Positions 52,331 to 61,309 of a DNA stretch of 64,000 nt are shown here, piece by piece; the first letter of the stretch is position 1, and each line of letters opens with the position of its first letter. The DNA is from Salinibacterium sp. NG253 (GTDB lineage: Bacteria > Actinomycetota > Actinomycetes > Actinomycetales > Microbacteriaceae): contig NZ_JADYWF010000001.1 of assembly GCF_015864945.1 (NCBI RefSeq), positions 1,674,378-1,738,377 of the forward strand, written 5' to 3'. Below the pieces are notes generated by a model that ran no database searches, had not been told where the DNA came from, and was given only the letters and a program-made list of their open reading frames with translations. A program made the position numbers and the translations under genes.

Positions 52331-53197
52331 CTATCGGCCAATACGTGCGGGATCGATGCCATAAAACTCCGCAGCCGTACGGCCAAGCAGCCGCTCGCGG
52401 TCCACGGGATCCACGCTGTCGAAGAGGGGCTGGAGGCCCTGCCACACGCGCGTGTAGCCGCCGGCAAGCACCGAAATAGGCCAGTCGCCGCCATACATCA
52501 GCCGCGATGGGCCAAACACCTCGAGGGCGCGATCGAAGAACGGGCGCACATATTCGGTCGTCCACTGCTGCGGATCTCCCGCTGCCGAATAAAGCCCGCT
52601 GATTTTCGCGTACACATTCGGGTTCTCAGCGGCCTCAGCAATTGCGGACCACCAGGGTTCATGGTCGGCAAGCCCGATGGGCGGCTTAGCCAAATGATCG
52701 ATAACCATGCGAAGTTCCGGATGCCGCCGCGACAGCTCCGGAATGATCGCCAAGTGTTCCGGGAGCACTGCGACCACGTCGAAGGTGAGCCCGGCGCGTT
52801 CCAGCACCGTGAGCCCCTCGTCAACGTTCGGGCGCAGCAGCCACTCCGGATCGTCCTGATTGTGGATGAGAGTGCGCACCCCGACCATGCGGGTGTCGCC
52901 TTCCCATGACTCCACCGTGCGGGCCGCCTGCTCGGGGCGATCGATGGGCGCGTAGCCCACGATCGCCGCGACTTCATGATTGGCGGCCGCGCACTCGGTC
53001 ATCAAGCGAGTGTCATCGAAGTTGTCGGCCGACTGCACTTGAACCGTGTAGTCGACACCGGCAGCCCGTAACTCGGGCAGGAGGTCGTCAAGCGTCATCA
53101 CCCGATTGATCGGGGCGAGGGATTCATCGAGCCAGTCATAGTGAGCCCGATTGGGGTTCCAAATGTGCTGATGGGCATCAATTATGGGAAAAGTCAC
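52331..53197 (-). CDS. Amidohydrolase-family sugar lactonase, probable L-fucono-1,4-lactonase
   Basis: 288 residues. Starts FPIIDAHQHIWNP with the metal-binding His9/His11 pair; MVIDHLAKPPIG gives another His, and MYGGDWPIS the catalytic Asp. This is the amidohydrolase_2/COG3618 group that includes L-fuconolactonase and L-rhamnonolactonase. It hydrolyses the lactone formed by the AKR-type dehydrogenase to the sugar acid, substrate of fucD. It is separated from the RraA-like gene by 27 bases and ends just before operator L1. Confidence 0.83.
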   Translation of the reverse strand: MTFPIIDAHQHIWNPNRAHYDWLDESLAPINRVMTLDDLLPELRAAGVDYTVQVQSADNFDDTRLMTECAAANHEVAAIVGYAPIDRPEQAARTVESWEGDTRMVGVRTLIHNQDDPEWLLRPNVDEGLTVLERAGLTFDVVAVLPEHLAIIPELSRRHPELRMVIDHLAKPPIGLADHEPWWSAIAEAAENPNVYAKISGLYSAAGDPQQWTTEYVRPFFDRALEVFGPSRLMYGGDWPISVLAGGYTRVWQGLQPLFDSVDPVDRERLLGRTAAEFYGIDPARIGR

Positions 53198-53224
53198 GAT
53201 AACTACCTCTCACTTGTGGCCAGT

Positions 53225-53959
53225 TTAGAGAATCCCGTGCCGTTCCCATACGGTGCGCAAAGAATCTCCGGCAAGCAGTTCAGCCAGAACCGTTGATTCG
53301 TTGGCGGCCCGCGTACGAGCACGAGTGAGAACTTCCTCTTCGTGCGCCCGCGGGATCACCACAGCACCATCGTCATCGGCCATCACAAGATCGCCAGGAG
53401 CAATGAGCACTCCGGCCAACTCGACGACAACATCCGACGCGATTACCCGCATGCGCGCACGGAAATCGATCGGGCGGCGCGAGCGCGAGAACGACGGAAA
53501 GCCGAGTTTGGCGATCTTGTCGGTGTCGCGCAGGTTGCCATCAGTGATGACGCCGGATGCTTTCGCTCCCAGTGCTGCCGCGCTGAACAGTTCGCCCCAG
53601 AACCCCGAGTCGTTGCTGTTGTCGGTAGCGATCACAATCATCTGGCCAGCACCGATGCCGTCAATGAAGTCGATCGACTCCTTGTACGGGTCATCGAGAT
53701 CTGATTCGAGAGCCGGCGCAAAACGCACCGTGCGTGCGCGACCGAACGCGCGCGAGCCGGGAGTGATTGGCGCGAAACGTTGGTTGAGCACTTGATTGCG
53801 CAGGCCGGATTCGTCGCACGAATCGCTAAGAATCGCGGTCGTGAGGCGCTCGTCGCCGGGCAACGGCGTGAAACCTGCGTTGCCGGCTTCGGGCGTGGGC
53901 GCTGCGGCTCCGGATGCTTCGGGCGCGGCGTTAGCGGATGCTGCGTTAGCGGATGACAT
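53225..53959 (-). CDS. RraA-family protein, possible keto-acid aldolase
   Basis: 244 residues. The family core is seen in TAILSDSCDESG, GELFSAAALGAKASGVITDGNLRDTDKI and GDLVMADDDGAVVIP. The Gly-x3-Asp-Gly-x2-Arg-Asp pattern is that of HMG/CHA-type pyruvate aldolases and related proteins rather than RNase E inhibitors alone. The Ala/Ser-rich first 30 residues are disordered. ATG 53959 has GGGAGG upstream and overlaps the dehydratase stop by 14 bases. It could split a 2-keto-3-deoxy acid to pyruvate and an aldehyde; this is inference. Confidence 0.78.
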   Translation of the reverse strand: MSSANAASANAAPEASGAAAPTPEAGNAGFTPLPGDERLTTAILSDSCDESGLRNQVLNQRFAPITPGSRAFGRARTVRFAPALESDLDDPYKESIDFIDGIGAGQMIVIATDNSNDSGFWGELFSAAALGAKASGVITDGNLRDTDKIAKLGFPSFSRSRRPIDFRARMRVIASDVVVELAGVLIAPGDLVMADDDGAVVIPRAHEEEVLTRARTRAANESTVLAELLAGDSLRTVWERHGIL

Positions 53960-55115
53960 GGCCGCCTCCCGGGCTGAACGGGAACTGCGCTTCGATTTCG
54001 GGAGTGAGCTGGATGCCGAGGCCGGGAGCCTTCGGAGCGACGATTCCGCCATCCTTGAATTCGACCTCTTCCACTCGCATCGCTTCGCGCAGCGGGTTGG
54101 GCAGGGTGCAGTACTCGAAGAGCTCAACGTAAGGGTTGGCGAGCACGGTGTGCAGGTTCGCGGCGAAGGTGACGCCACTGCCCCACACGTGGGGAACGGT
54201 CTTCACGCCGGTGGCGTGAGCGAGCTCAGCGACCTGCGCGAAAGCCTTGGGGCCTCCCACGAAAGTGACGTCGGGCTGGGCAACATCGAGCGCGTTCGCA
54301 TCGAGCAGTTGGGCGAAATCCCGCACGGTTCCGTTGGATTCGACACCGGAAATCGGCACGTCGACGGCGGCACGCACGGCGGCGTAGCCAGCCACGTCAT
54401 CCGCTTGGCAGGGCTCTTCGTACCAGCGGGCGCCGAGCTCAGCGGCCTTCTTGCCGACGCGAATTGCTTCGTCGACGGGCCACGGGTCAGAGGCACAGGC
54501 CTGCACGGCGTCGATGACGAACTGCACGCCCTCGGGCAGCAGCGCCGTCACATGGTCGAGCAGTTTGATGGTGGTGTCGGGGTCGGTCATGGCGCGGAAC
54601 TTCACGGTGCCGAAGCCGGCCTCGATCTGCGCGGCGGCCCAATCGGAAACCTCGCCGAACGTGGTGCCGAGTCCGCCACTGGCGTACGACTCGATCCAGT
54701 CGCGCTTGAGGCCACCGAGTACTTCGTAGGCGGGCACGCCAAGGCGCTTGCCGACGGCATCCACTGCAGCGGTTTCGATTGCTCCGGCAACGCCGTTGAG
54801 CATTCCGCCTCGCGCCCAGAAAGCGGTGTAGGCGCGGAGGTGGTCAGCGACTTCGAGCGGGTGAGCAAATTCGTGGTCAAGAACGTAGGGGCGGAAAGCG
54901 TCGACGATTCCGGGCACGGCGGCGGCGGCCATAATGCCGGCTCCGGCTTCTCCAACTCCGGTGGTTCCGTCAGAGAGGGTTACTTCGACGAGGGCGGCAT
55001 CCCATGACCAAATGGTGCCTCCTACCCACGTGAGTTCTTCTCCGGGCTGGTACCGGTGCGAAAGCAACACTGCGCGCACGGCGGTAATGGTTAGGGCTGT
55101 GTCAGTGGGTCCCAT
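53946..55115 (-). CDS. Mandelate racemase/enolase-superfamily sugar-acid dehydratase or racemase
   Basis: 389 residues. N-terminal capping domain then barrel with Lys in FGTVKFRAM, metal ligands in FVIDAVQA (Asp), RWYEEPCQ (Glu) and ISGVESNG (Glu), and the general base His in TVPHVWGSG. The K-x-R plus His pattern fits the mandelate racemase subgroup (galactonate, talarate or similar acids) and differs from the fuconate dehydratase at 47099. ATG 55115 lies about 48 bases downstream of operator L2. Overlaps the RraA-like gene. Confidence 0.83.
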   Translation of the reverse strand: MGPTDTALTITAVRAVLLSHRYQPGEELTWVGGTIWSWDAALVEVTLSDGTTGVGEAGAGIMAAAAVPGIVDAFRPYVLDHEFAHPLEVADHLRAYTAFWARGGMLNGVAGAIETAAVDAVGKRLGVPAYEVLGGLKRDWIESYASGGLGTTFGEVSDWAAAQIEAGFGTVKFRAMTDPDTTIKLLDHVTALLPEGVQFVIDAVQACASDPWPVDEAIRVGKKAAELGARWYEEPCQADDVAGYAAVRAAVDVPISGVESNGTVRDFAQLLDANALDVAQPDVTFVGGPKAFAQVAELAHATGVKTVPHVWGSGVTFAANLHTVLANPYVELFEYCTLPNPLREAMRVEEVEFKDGGIVAPKAPGLGIQLTPEIEAQFPFSPGGGHVIR

Positions 55116-55162
55116 GGAAGGGCGCCTCGTTTCTACTAGCGAGCGATAGTGGTTACGGTATC

Positions 55163-55180
55163 TGATCAATCGTTTGATCA
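55163..55180. promoter_or_regulatory. LacI-family operator L2, upstream of the second dehydratase operon
   Basis: TGATCAATCGTTTGATCA, near-perfect palindrome around CG. On the minus strand a -10 box TACCGT (55160-55155) follows after 2 bases, so bound repressor would block polymerase. It begins the operon dehydratase - RraA - lactonase. Confidence 0.75.
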
Positions 55181-55226
55181 CAAGCATGTAAGACCGCATC
55201 CGCGAAAGAGCGGTCGTTAAAGGCAG

Positions 55227-56198
55227 CTACAGCGCAGCAACCAGCCCGGCAGCTTCGAGGTCGCTCCAGAGACCGTCGGGCATCGTGGCGGCGTACCGCT
55301 CGATGTTCGACCGCACTTGGTCTCCGCCGCGAGCGCCGACGACCACCGAGACGACCGCCGGATGCCGCAGCACGTAGGCGATAGCGGCTTCGGGAAGCGT
55401 GACGCCGTGGGCTTCACACGCGTCGGCCACACGATTGGCCTGCTCAAGAATGGCCGGTGGGACAGGCCCGTAGTCGAAGGTGGCGTCGGGGCTGGGGCGG
55501 CTACGGCTCAGCAAGCCCGAGTTGTAGACGCCAGCGATGACGATGCCGACGTTGCGTTCGACGGCAAGGGGCAACAAGTCGGCGAGCGCCGTGTCGTCGA
55601 TGAGAGTGAAACGCCCCGCGCACATCACGAGGTCGACATCGGCGCGGCGGATGAGTTCCGCAAGCGGTTCCGCCGCGTTCATTCCGGCGCCGACGGCCTT
55701 CACCACGCCCTGTTCGCGCAGCTCGATGAGAGCCGCGATGCCCTCGGTCGACGCCTGCTCGAAGTGGTCATCGGGGTCGTGCATGTAGAGCACATCGAAG
55801 TGGTCGAGGCCGGCGCGGGCGAGAGATTCTTCGACTGAGCGAAAGATGCCGTCGCGGCTGAAATCCCATTGACGTTTGGTGACGGCGGGCACGGCGAAGC
55901 CCTGGTCATCCATCCGGTCTTCTCCACCGGGGTTGGGCACGAGGAGCTTGCCCACCTTGCTCGAGATCACGTATTCGTCGCGCGGGTGAGCGCGCAACTG
56001 TTCACCGAGGCGACGTTCGGAAAGGCCAAGACCATAGTGCGGTGCGGTGTCGAAATATCGAACCCCGGCGTCCCAGGCTGCAGCGACTCCCTCTTCAACT
56101 TCAGCGTCGGTGGTTTCGCGGTACAGGTTGCCGAGCTGGGCGGCACCGAGGCCGATCTCTGTCAGTTCAAGTCCACGCTGAGTTGATCTGGTCTTCAC
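55227..56198 (-). CDS. Aldo/keto reductase, probable L-fucose (aldose) dehydrogenase
   Basis: 323 residues of the AKR COG0667 group containing L-fucose and D-threo-aldose 1-dehydrogenases. Catalytic tetrad visible: Asp in RYFDTAPHYG, Tyr in HYGLGLSE, Lys in ISSKVGKLL, His in YMHDPDDH. Oxidises the aldose to its lactone with NAD(P). It follows the LacI gene on the same strand by 21 bases, so the regulator and dehydrogenase are co-transcribed. Confidence 0.85.
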   Translation of the reverse strand: MKTRSTQRGLELTEIGLGAAQLGNLYRETTDAEVEEGVAAAWDAGVRYFDTAPHYGLGLSERRLGEQLRAHPRDEYVISSKVGKLLVPNPGGEDRMDDQGFAVPAVTKRQWDFSRDGIFRSVEESLARAGLDHFDVLYMHDPDDHFEQASTEGIAALIELREQGVVKAVGAGMNAAEPLAELIRRADVDLVMCAGRFTLIDDTALADLLPLAVERNVGIVIAGVYNSGLLSRSRPSPDATFDYGPVPPAILEQANRVADACEAHGVTLPEAAIAYVLRHPAVVSVVVGARGGDQVRSNIERYAATMPDGLWSDLEAAGLVAAL

Positions 56199-56219
56199 TG
56201 TTGGCTTCTCCAGGGAGGG

Positions 56220-57233
56220 TTAGCGCGCCGGGGGCGCAGTAGATTCGCGCACGATCAGCTCCGGTGCTGGATCGGCGATAACGCGGTCTTCGGCAATGCC
56301 GGAGTTGATGTTGTCCCACAGGCTCGCCATGGCGGCGCGACCCAGTTCGTACAGCGGCAAGCGCACGCAAGTGAGCGGCGGCCACGCAATTTCGGCCGTC
56401 CACGTGTCGTGCATGGCGACGATCGACATGTCTTCAGGAACGCGGATGCCCAACCGTCGTGCCTCAGAGAGCACACCGTGAGCGGCGTTGATGTTGGCCA
56501 CCACAACCGCTGTGGGAGGGGTCGAGAGCTCGGCCATGGCATCCAGAGCCTGAGCGCCCTGCTTGGGGTAGTACCCAAAGTCAGTGACAAGTTCGGGTTC
56601 GACCGTGAGCTTCGCCGCAGCCATCGCCTCGAGGAATCCAGCAAGTCGACGTTGGCCCGACTCCGAGGTGGGCACACCGCCGGCGTAGCCGATGCGGGTG
56701 TGACCGAGTTCGATGAGGTGCTCGGTCGCGAGGCGCATCCCGGCCTCATCTTCAAGACGAACAGAGCCGCCGCTGCCGGGGTTGATCGTGTTGATCGAGA
56801 TCACGGGCAGGCCGCTGTCGGTCACGGTGCGCAGGTCGTCGCCACTCAAGTGGTCGCCGAACTGCACGAGCACGCCGTCGACGCGCCCCTCACCCATGAG
56901 GCGCGGGATCGACTCTTCGCCCTCGGGCAACCGTTCGGTGCTAGCGATCAGCACCATGTAGTCCTTCGTTCTGGCTTCTTCTTCGACGCCGCGCATCAGC
57001 TCGGCGAAGATGGCGTTCGTGACACCGGGCACGACAAGACCAACGGCATGAGTGCGCGACGACTTGAGCGCCCGCGCCGTGAAGTTGGGGCGATAGTTGA
57101 GTTCTTTCGCAGCGTCGTGAATACGTTGCCGCGTTGCTACGCTCACGCGCACACCGGGTTTTTCACTCAGCACACGCGAAACCGCCGACACCGAAACTCC
57201 GGCGCGGGTCGCAACATCACTCAAAGTAGCCAT
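56220..57233 (-). CDS. LacI-family transcriptional regulator of the sugar-acid island
   Basis: 337 residues. N-terminal HTH ATLSDVATRAGVSVSAVSRVLSEKPGVRVS (about 2-32) with hinge helix, then a periplasmic-binding-like effector domain. TACACT lies 7 bases before ATG 57233, indicating a leaderless transcript. It should bind the three TGATCAA-CG-type operators at 52273, 55163 and 60116, each upstream of an operon in this island. The effector is probably the sugar or its keto-deoxy acid. No operator is seen at its own promoter. Confidence 0.88.
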   Translation of the reverse strand: MATLSDVATRAGVSVSAVSRVLSEKPGVRVSVATRQRIHDAAKELNYRPNFTARALKSSRTHAVGLVVPGVTNAIFAELMRGVEEEARTKDYMVLIASTERLPEGEESIPRLMGEGRVDGVLVQFGDHLSGDDLRTVTDSGLPVISINTINPGSGGSVRLEDEAGMRLATEHLIELGHTRIGYAGGVPTSESGQRRLAGFLEAMAAAKLTVEPELVTDFGYYPKQGAQALDAMAELSTPPTAVVVANINAAHGVLSEARRLGIRVPEDMSIVAMHDTWTAEIAWPPLTCVRLPLYELGRAAMASLWDNINSGIAEDRVIADPAPELIVRESTAPPAR

Positions 57234-57255
57234 GAGAGCCAGTGTATTCGGGCAA

Positions 57256-57711
57256 CTACTCGCTGGTACGTCGATTGACCAAATACAGGTGCGTGAGCAC
57301 CATCACGGTATCGCCGTGTTGGTTGACCACCGTCACCAGCTCGTGCAGGTAGCCCGCCTCATCCGGTCGCTTGGCATGCAACGACATTTCGTTGATCTCC
57401 GCCGTCACGCGAATGGTGTCCCCAATGAAGACGGGGCGGATGAAGCGGATGCGGTCATAGCCATAACTCATGGCCTGCGGGTTGATGTCCCCTGCCGTCA
57501 TTCCCACCGCGACGGAGAGGATGAGCGTGCCGTGGGCGATGCGCTGACCGGCGGGCTGCGTTGCCATCCATTCGGCATCCATGTGGTGCGGAAAGAAGTC
57601 GCCGGTTTGGCCAGCGTGCAGCACGATGTCGGCTTCGGTGATGGTGCGGCCGACGGTTTCGCGGCGCTCCCCCACCTCGTGGTCGTCGTACCAGCGGTCT
57701 TTCGTGAGCAT
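57256..57711 (-). CDS. MaoC-family hydratase/dehydratase
   Basis: 151 residues, a single hot-dog fold. The motif around [18 protein letters not shown], with Asp and His, and the [14 protein letters not shown] block correspond to (R)-enoyl-CoA hydratases and mesaconyl-type hydratases. The start at 57711 overlaps the upstream stop (ATGA); an ATG 15 bases earlier is possible. Co-translated with the binding-protein homologue and CoA-transferase, so it probably acts on a CoA ester made by the latter. Confidence 0.8.
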   Translation of the reverse strand: MLTKDRWYDDHEVGERRETVGRTITEADIVLHAGQTGDFFPHHMDAEWMATQPAGQRIAHGTLILSVAVGMTAGDINPQAMSYGYDRIRFIRPVFIGDTIRVTAEINEMSLHAKRPDEAGYLHELVTVVNQHGDTVMVLTHLYLVNRRTSE

Positions 57712-58844
57712 CAGCGCACCAGCCATTCTGCGACGCCCGCATCGAGGCGTTCGCGTAGTTCAGCGATTGTGATCTCGCCGAGCAGGGCCGAGGTCACGAG
57801 CGGGGAGACCGCATTTTGGAGTTCGATATAGGTCGCGAACCGGGGGCGCATGTAGGCGCCTTCGAGGGTCGCGCGCGTACCGGTGAAGAAGTCGAGACTG
57901 TCGGCATTGGTGCGCGCGCTTTCCCACGCGACCGCGTTGCCGGGCTGGCCACCGCCGTCGTAGTACGACCCCTCTTGCACGGGGCCGGACGCGAGCCAGA
58001 AAGCGTGGGCGATCGCAACATCCATCACCTGACTGCGTGACGACACTGCGATACCGGCACCACCGAGGAGTGAACCGGCAACACCACGAGTCGAGCTCGG
58101 GATGTCGATGTACTGCACGCGGTTCGGGCGATAGCCGACACGCGAATAGTTGGTGTATCCGAAGAGCAGGGGCGAGTAGGCGAAGGTGTCGCTCTCAGCC
58201 AGCACATCGGCAACCTGAATCGGGTTGAAGCCAGCGTTGTCGGCGGGCACCAAGCGGGCCAAGCGCGTGAGCAACCCCATCGCGCGGGTCAAAGTCTCCT
58301 CCGACAAAAACCTGCCGGGCGTTGCCATCGGATCTTCGCCGAGTCCGGCCGCGATTGTGATGAGACTTGAGTACGAGTCGACGGGCTTGAACGGCCACAG
58401 CACGCGACCCTCCTCGGCGAGCGCCATCACCTCATCCCAGTTGCGGGGCGGTTCGTCGAGAAGGTCGGGGCGGTACGCGGCAACTTGCGCTGCAGCATCG
58501 AGCGCGAGGCCCCACTGCTGCCCGAGGTGCTGGTACGACTCGTGGGAGCGTCCGACCGACTGCGTGGCCAAGGTCTCGAGTTCTGCATCGAAGCCGCACC
58601 CGTTCAGGGGCGTGAAGAGTTTGTCTTCTGCCGCAATCGGAATGTGCGGATGATCGATCACAAGCAGGTCGTATTGCTCGACCAGACTCTCCAGATCTTG
58701 GTCGGCAAAAGCCTGCAGTGAGCGGTACTCCCACTGCACCTCAACATCGGGAGCAACCGAGCGATACGCTTCGGCGGCCTTCACGACGCTGCCGTAGCCG
58801 CGCTCGTGTTCCCAGGTCATTCCGCGAACGATCGTCGGGCTCAC
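57711..58844 (-). CDS. Extracellular solute-binding-protein homologue without a signal peptide
   Basis: 377 residues with the family-1 solute-binding fold ([32 protein letters not shown]). The N-terminus is [20 protein letters not shown] with no hydrophobic segment or lipobox, and it is not followed by permease genes. It overlaps both neighbours by 4 bases (CaiB upstream, MaoC downstream). A cytoplasmic role such as binding a sugar-acid or CoA-ester intermediate is the simplest inference; the frame is open with no sign of a truncated signal peptide upstream. Confidence 0.78.
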   Translation of the reverse strand: MSPTIVRGMTWEHERGYGSVVKAAEAYRSVAPDVEVQWEYRSLQAFADQDLESLVEQYDLLVIDHPHIPIAAEDKLFTPLNGCGFDAELETLATQSVGRSHESYQHLGQQWGLALDAAAQVAAYRPDLLDEPPRNWDEVMALAEEGRVLWPFKPVDSYSSLITIAAGLGEDPMATPGRFLSEETLTRAMGLLTRLARLVPADNAGFNPIQVADVLAESDTFAYSPLLFGYTNYSRVGYRPNRVQYIDIPSSTRGVAGSLLGGAGIAVSSRSQVMDVAIAHAFWLASGPVQEGSYYDGGGQPGNAVAWESARTNADSLDFFTGTRATLEGAYMRPRFATYIELQNAVSPLVTSALLGEITIAELRERLDAGVAEWLVR

Positions 58845-60088
58845 GCGGAGGCCTCCTGGGTCGCGGCGGCGCTGGCGGGTGCGGCACCGGCGGCGCTTGC
58901 AGCAGCACGCGACGGGAACTCTGCCCGGATCCGGTCGTTATCTTCGCCGAGAGTGGGCGCCGCTTTAGTGCTCGTGAGAATCTGGCCGTCAACGCGGATG
59001 GGGCTGCGAGTGGTGAGCAGTTCGTTGCCTCCGCGGTTCACGGGCTGCGTCATCCGAATCGCTTCGAATCCGCCCGAGTTCAACAGCTCGTCGAGCGTGA
59101 GCACGGGAGCGCACCACACGTCGCCGGCATCAAGAATGTCGAGCCACTGTTGGGTGGTGCCGGTCGCGAACCGCGCCGCGAGAATCTCTTCGACGTACTC
59201 TTGACGATCCCACGCCAGTTGCGGGTCGTGCATCGCACTCAGTTCGGGCATGCCGAGCAGGTCGCCCAGTTTCGGCAGCGCGTTCATCGCCATTGCGATG
59301 TAACCATCAGTGGTGGGATACGTTCCGTAGGGCGCCGCCAAGAAGGCGTGGGCCGAGTGTTCGCCGTGGCGCTGCACCGTGATGGTGTCGTCGTTGAGCT
59401 TGGTGCTCAGCAGTTCGAACTGCAGATCGAGCATCGCTTCGAGCAGGCTGGTCTGCACGAGCCCGCCCTTGCCGGTGCGGAACTTGCGCACGAGAAGTGC
59501 CGTCACGCCCTGGGCAATGTGGCAGCTCATCAGGTGGTCGGCGATCGAGAGCCCGACCGGCACGGGGCCGTCAGCCTTCGAGCCGTTGAGCCACGGGATG
59601 CCCGACATCGACTGAGCGAGCAGGTCTTGCCCGGGACGATCCTTCCACGGACCCTCTTCGCCGTAGCCGGTCGCGCTGGCGTAGACGATGCCGGGGTTGA
59701 TGGCGCGCACCGATTCGAAGTCGAGCCCGATGCGTTCCATCACGCCGGGGCGGAAGTTCTGGATGATCACGTCGGCACGCTCGACGAGCTCTTTCACGTA
59801 GGCGAGGTCGTCAGCGACCTTGAGGTCAGCGGTGATCGACTCTTTGTTGCGGTTCATCGCGTGGAAGGAAACGGTGTCGCCGTCGAACTCTCGACCGGCG
59901 AAAGCGAGGGTGCGACCGATGTCGCCCGTGCCGGGTCGTTCAACCTTGATGACGCGGGCGCCGAGGTCTGCGAGACGCATCGCGGCTACTGGTCCGGCCA
60001 AGAATTGGCTGAAGTCCAGAACCAGAATGCCCTCGAGGGGGCGGTCCATTGGCGCAGACTCCGTTGGTGCGCCGTTGTCGTCAGTCAT
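58841..60088 (-). CDS. CaiB/BaiF-family (type III) CoA-transferase
   Basis: 415 residues. Starts ILVLDFSQFLAGPVAAMRLADLGARVIKVE; nucleophile Asp155 in RPGQDLLAQSMSG; TSLLEAMLDLQFE and a C-terminal GEDNDRIRAEF end the fold. An Ala-rich tail of about 25 residues follows. It moves CoA between carboxylic acids, activating one for the MaoC hydratase. ATG 60088 has AGAAGG upstream. Divergent from the zinc dehydrogenase, with operator L3 between. Confidence 0.87.
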   Translation of the reverse strand: MTDDNGAPTESAPMDRPLEGILVLDFSQFLAGPVAAMRLADLGARVIKVERPGTGDIGRTLAFAGREFDGDTVSFHAMNRNKESITADLKVADDLAYVKELVERADVIIQNFRPGVMERIGLDFESVRAINPGIVYASATGYGEEGPWKDRPGQDLLAQSMSGIPWLNGSKADGPVPVGLSIADHLMSCHIAQGVTALLVRKFRTGKGGLVQTSLLEAMLDLQFELLSTKLNDDTITVQRHGEHSAHAFLAAPYGTYPTTDGYIAMAMNALPKLGDLLGMPELSAMHDPQLAWDRQEYVEEILAARFATGTTQQWLDILDAGDVWCAPVLTLDELLNSGGFEAIRMTQPVNRGGNELLTTRSPIRVDGQILTSTKAAPTLGEDNDRIRAEFPSRAAASAAGAAPASAAATQEASA

Positions 60089-60115
60089 TGCTGTTCAGCC
60101 TTCTGTTGATACTCG

Positions 60116-60133
60116 TGAACAATCGTTTGATCA
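60116..60133. promoter_or_regulatory. LacI-family operator L3 between divergent operons
   Basis: TGAACAATCGTTTGATCA matches L2 at 17 of 18 positions. On the plus strand a -10 box TAGTAT (60137-60142) follows after 3 bases. It is placed to control both the CaiB-SBP-MaoC operon and the dehydrogenase-SDR operon. Confidence 0.75.
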
Positions 60134-60248
60134 TGCTAGTATGACGCAGAAATACACGCAAGGGAACCAGGCCGCGACATCCGGTGCCGAGCACCGTCGT
60201 TGCCCCGCATCCACCCTTCGTGTCCACTAATCGCAAAGGAGCGCACCA

Positions 60249-61271
60249 GTGCTGAGCGTGAGTTACGTAGGCGAGCAACGCCTTGAGGTCAAAGAGTACG
60301 AACCGAAGCCTCCGGCCGCCGGTGAGGTTCAAATCGCCGTCGCTTACAACGGACTGTGCGGCACCGATATGCACATCCTGCACGGCAACATGGATGCCCG
60401 CGTGCAGCTGCCTTTGACCTTCGGTCACGAAATGAGCGGCACCATTTCCGCTCTCGGCAACGGCGTTGAGGGGTGGAACGTGGGCGACCACGTCACCGTC
60501 ATGCCGCTCTGGTGGGACAACACGTGCCCCGCCTGCCTCGCCGGCAACCAGCACATCTGCCAGAACCTCGACTTCATCGGCATCGACTCCCCCGGCGCCC
60601 TGCAGGGCAAGTGGAATGTGCCCGCCGAGACGCTCGTTGCCCTCCCGCCCGAGTTGCGCCTCGATCACGCCGCGCTCGTTGAACCTGCCGCGGTTGCGGT
60701 GCACGATGTACGCCGTTCGGAGTTGGTGCCCGGAGACAAGGCCGTGATCATCGGTGGTGGTCCTATTGGTGTTCTCATCGCATCCGTCGCCCGCGAATTT
60801 GGCGCTGAGGTCGCGGTCATCGAGATCGACGCCGGTCGTCGAGCTCAGATCGAAGCACTCGGCTTCACGACCATCAGCCCTCTCGAGGTCGACCAGGTTG
60901 CCTGGGTCAACGAGTGGACTGCGGATGCCGGTGCCGATGTGGTCTTCGAAGTCTCGGGTGCTGCGGCTGCCGTGCTCGGCGCCACCGACCTTGCGAAGGT
61001 TCGCGGAACTCTCGTGGTCGTCGCTATTCACCCCACGCCCCGCGAAATCAACCTGCAGCGCGTCTTCTGGCGCGAGCTCACCATTATGGGAGCGCGCGTT
61101 TACCAGCGCACCGACTTTGAAAAGGCCATCGAGCTGATCGATAGCGGCGTCATCCCGGCCGAGCTGTTGATCACGCGCATTGTGCCGCTGTCGCAAACCA
61201 GCGAGGCTTTTGCTGATCTTGCTGCGGGCAAAGCGATGAAGATTCTCGTGGATGTCGCGGGCCAGAAGTGA
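60249..61271 (+). CDS. Zinc-dependent sugar-alcohol/sugar-acid dehydrogenase (medium-chain family)
   Basis: 340 residues. Catalytic zinc: Cys37 in NGLCGTD, His60-Glu61 in GHEMSG. Structural-zinc site has Asp90, Cys93, Cys96 and Cys104, so the first of the four usual cysteines is Asp. NAD loop GGGPIGVLIASVA near residue 170. It resembles L-idonate/threonine/butanediol dehydrogenases. GTG 60249 has AAAGGAG 8 bases upstream. Oxidises a secondary hydroxyl in the pathway; exact position unknown. Confidence 0.85.
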   Translation: MLSVSYVGEQRLEVKEYEPKPPAAGEVQIAVAYNGLCGTDMHILHGNMDARVQLPLTFGHEMSGTISALGNGVEGWNVGDHVTVMPLWWDNTCPACLAGNQHICQNLDFIGIDSPGALQGKWNVPAETLVALPPELRLDHAALVEPAAVAVHDVRRSELVPGDKAVIIGGGPIGVLIASVAREFGAEVAVIEIDAGRRAQIEALGFTTISPLEVDQVAWVNEWTADAGADVVFEVSGAAAAVLGATDLAKVRGTLVVVAIHPTPREINLQRVFWRELTIMGARVYQRTDFEKAIELIDSGVIPAELLITRIVPLSQTSEAFADLAAGKAMKILVDVAGQK

Positions 61272-61309
61272 GCACGACAGAGACGATCACGTCAGAGAAG
61301 GGCAACCCC

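Noticed and set aside
56220-60088. Possible additional LacI operator at the regulator's own promoter
   Set aside because: The 22 bases between 57234 and 57255 contain no TGATCAA-like half-site.
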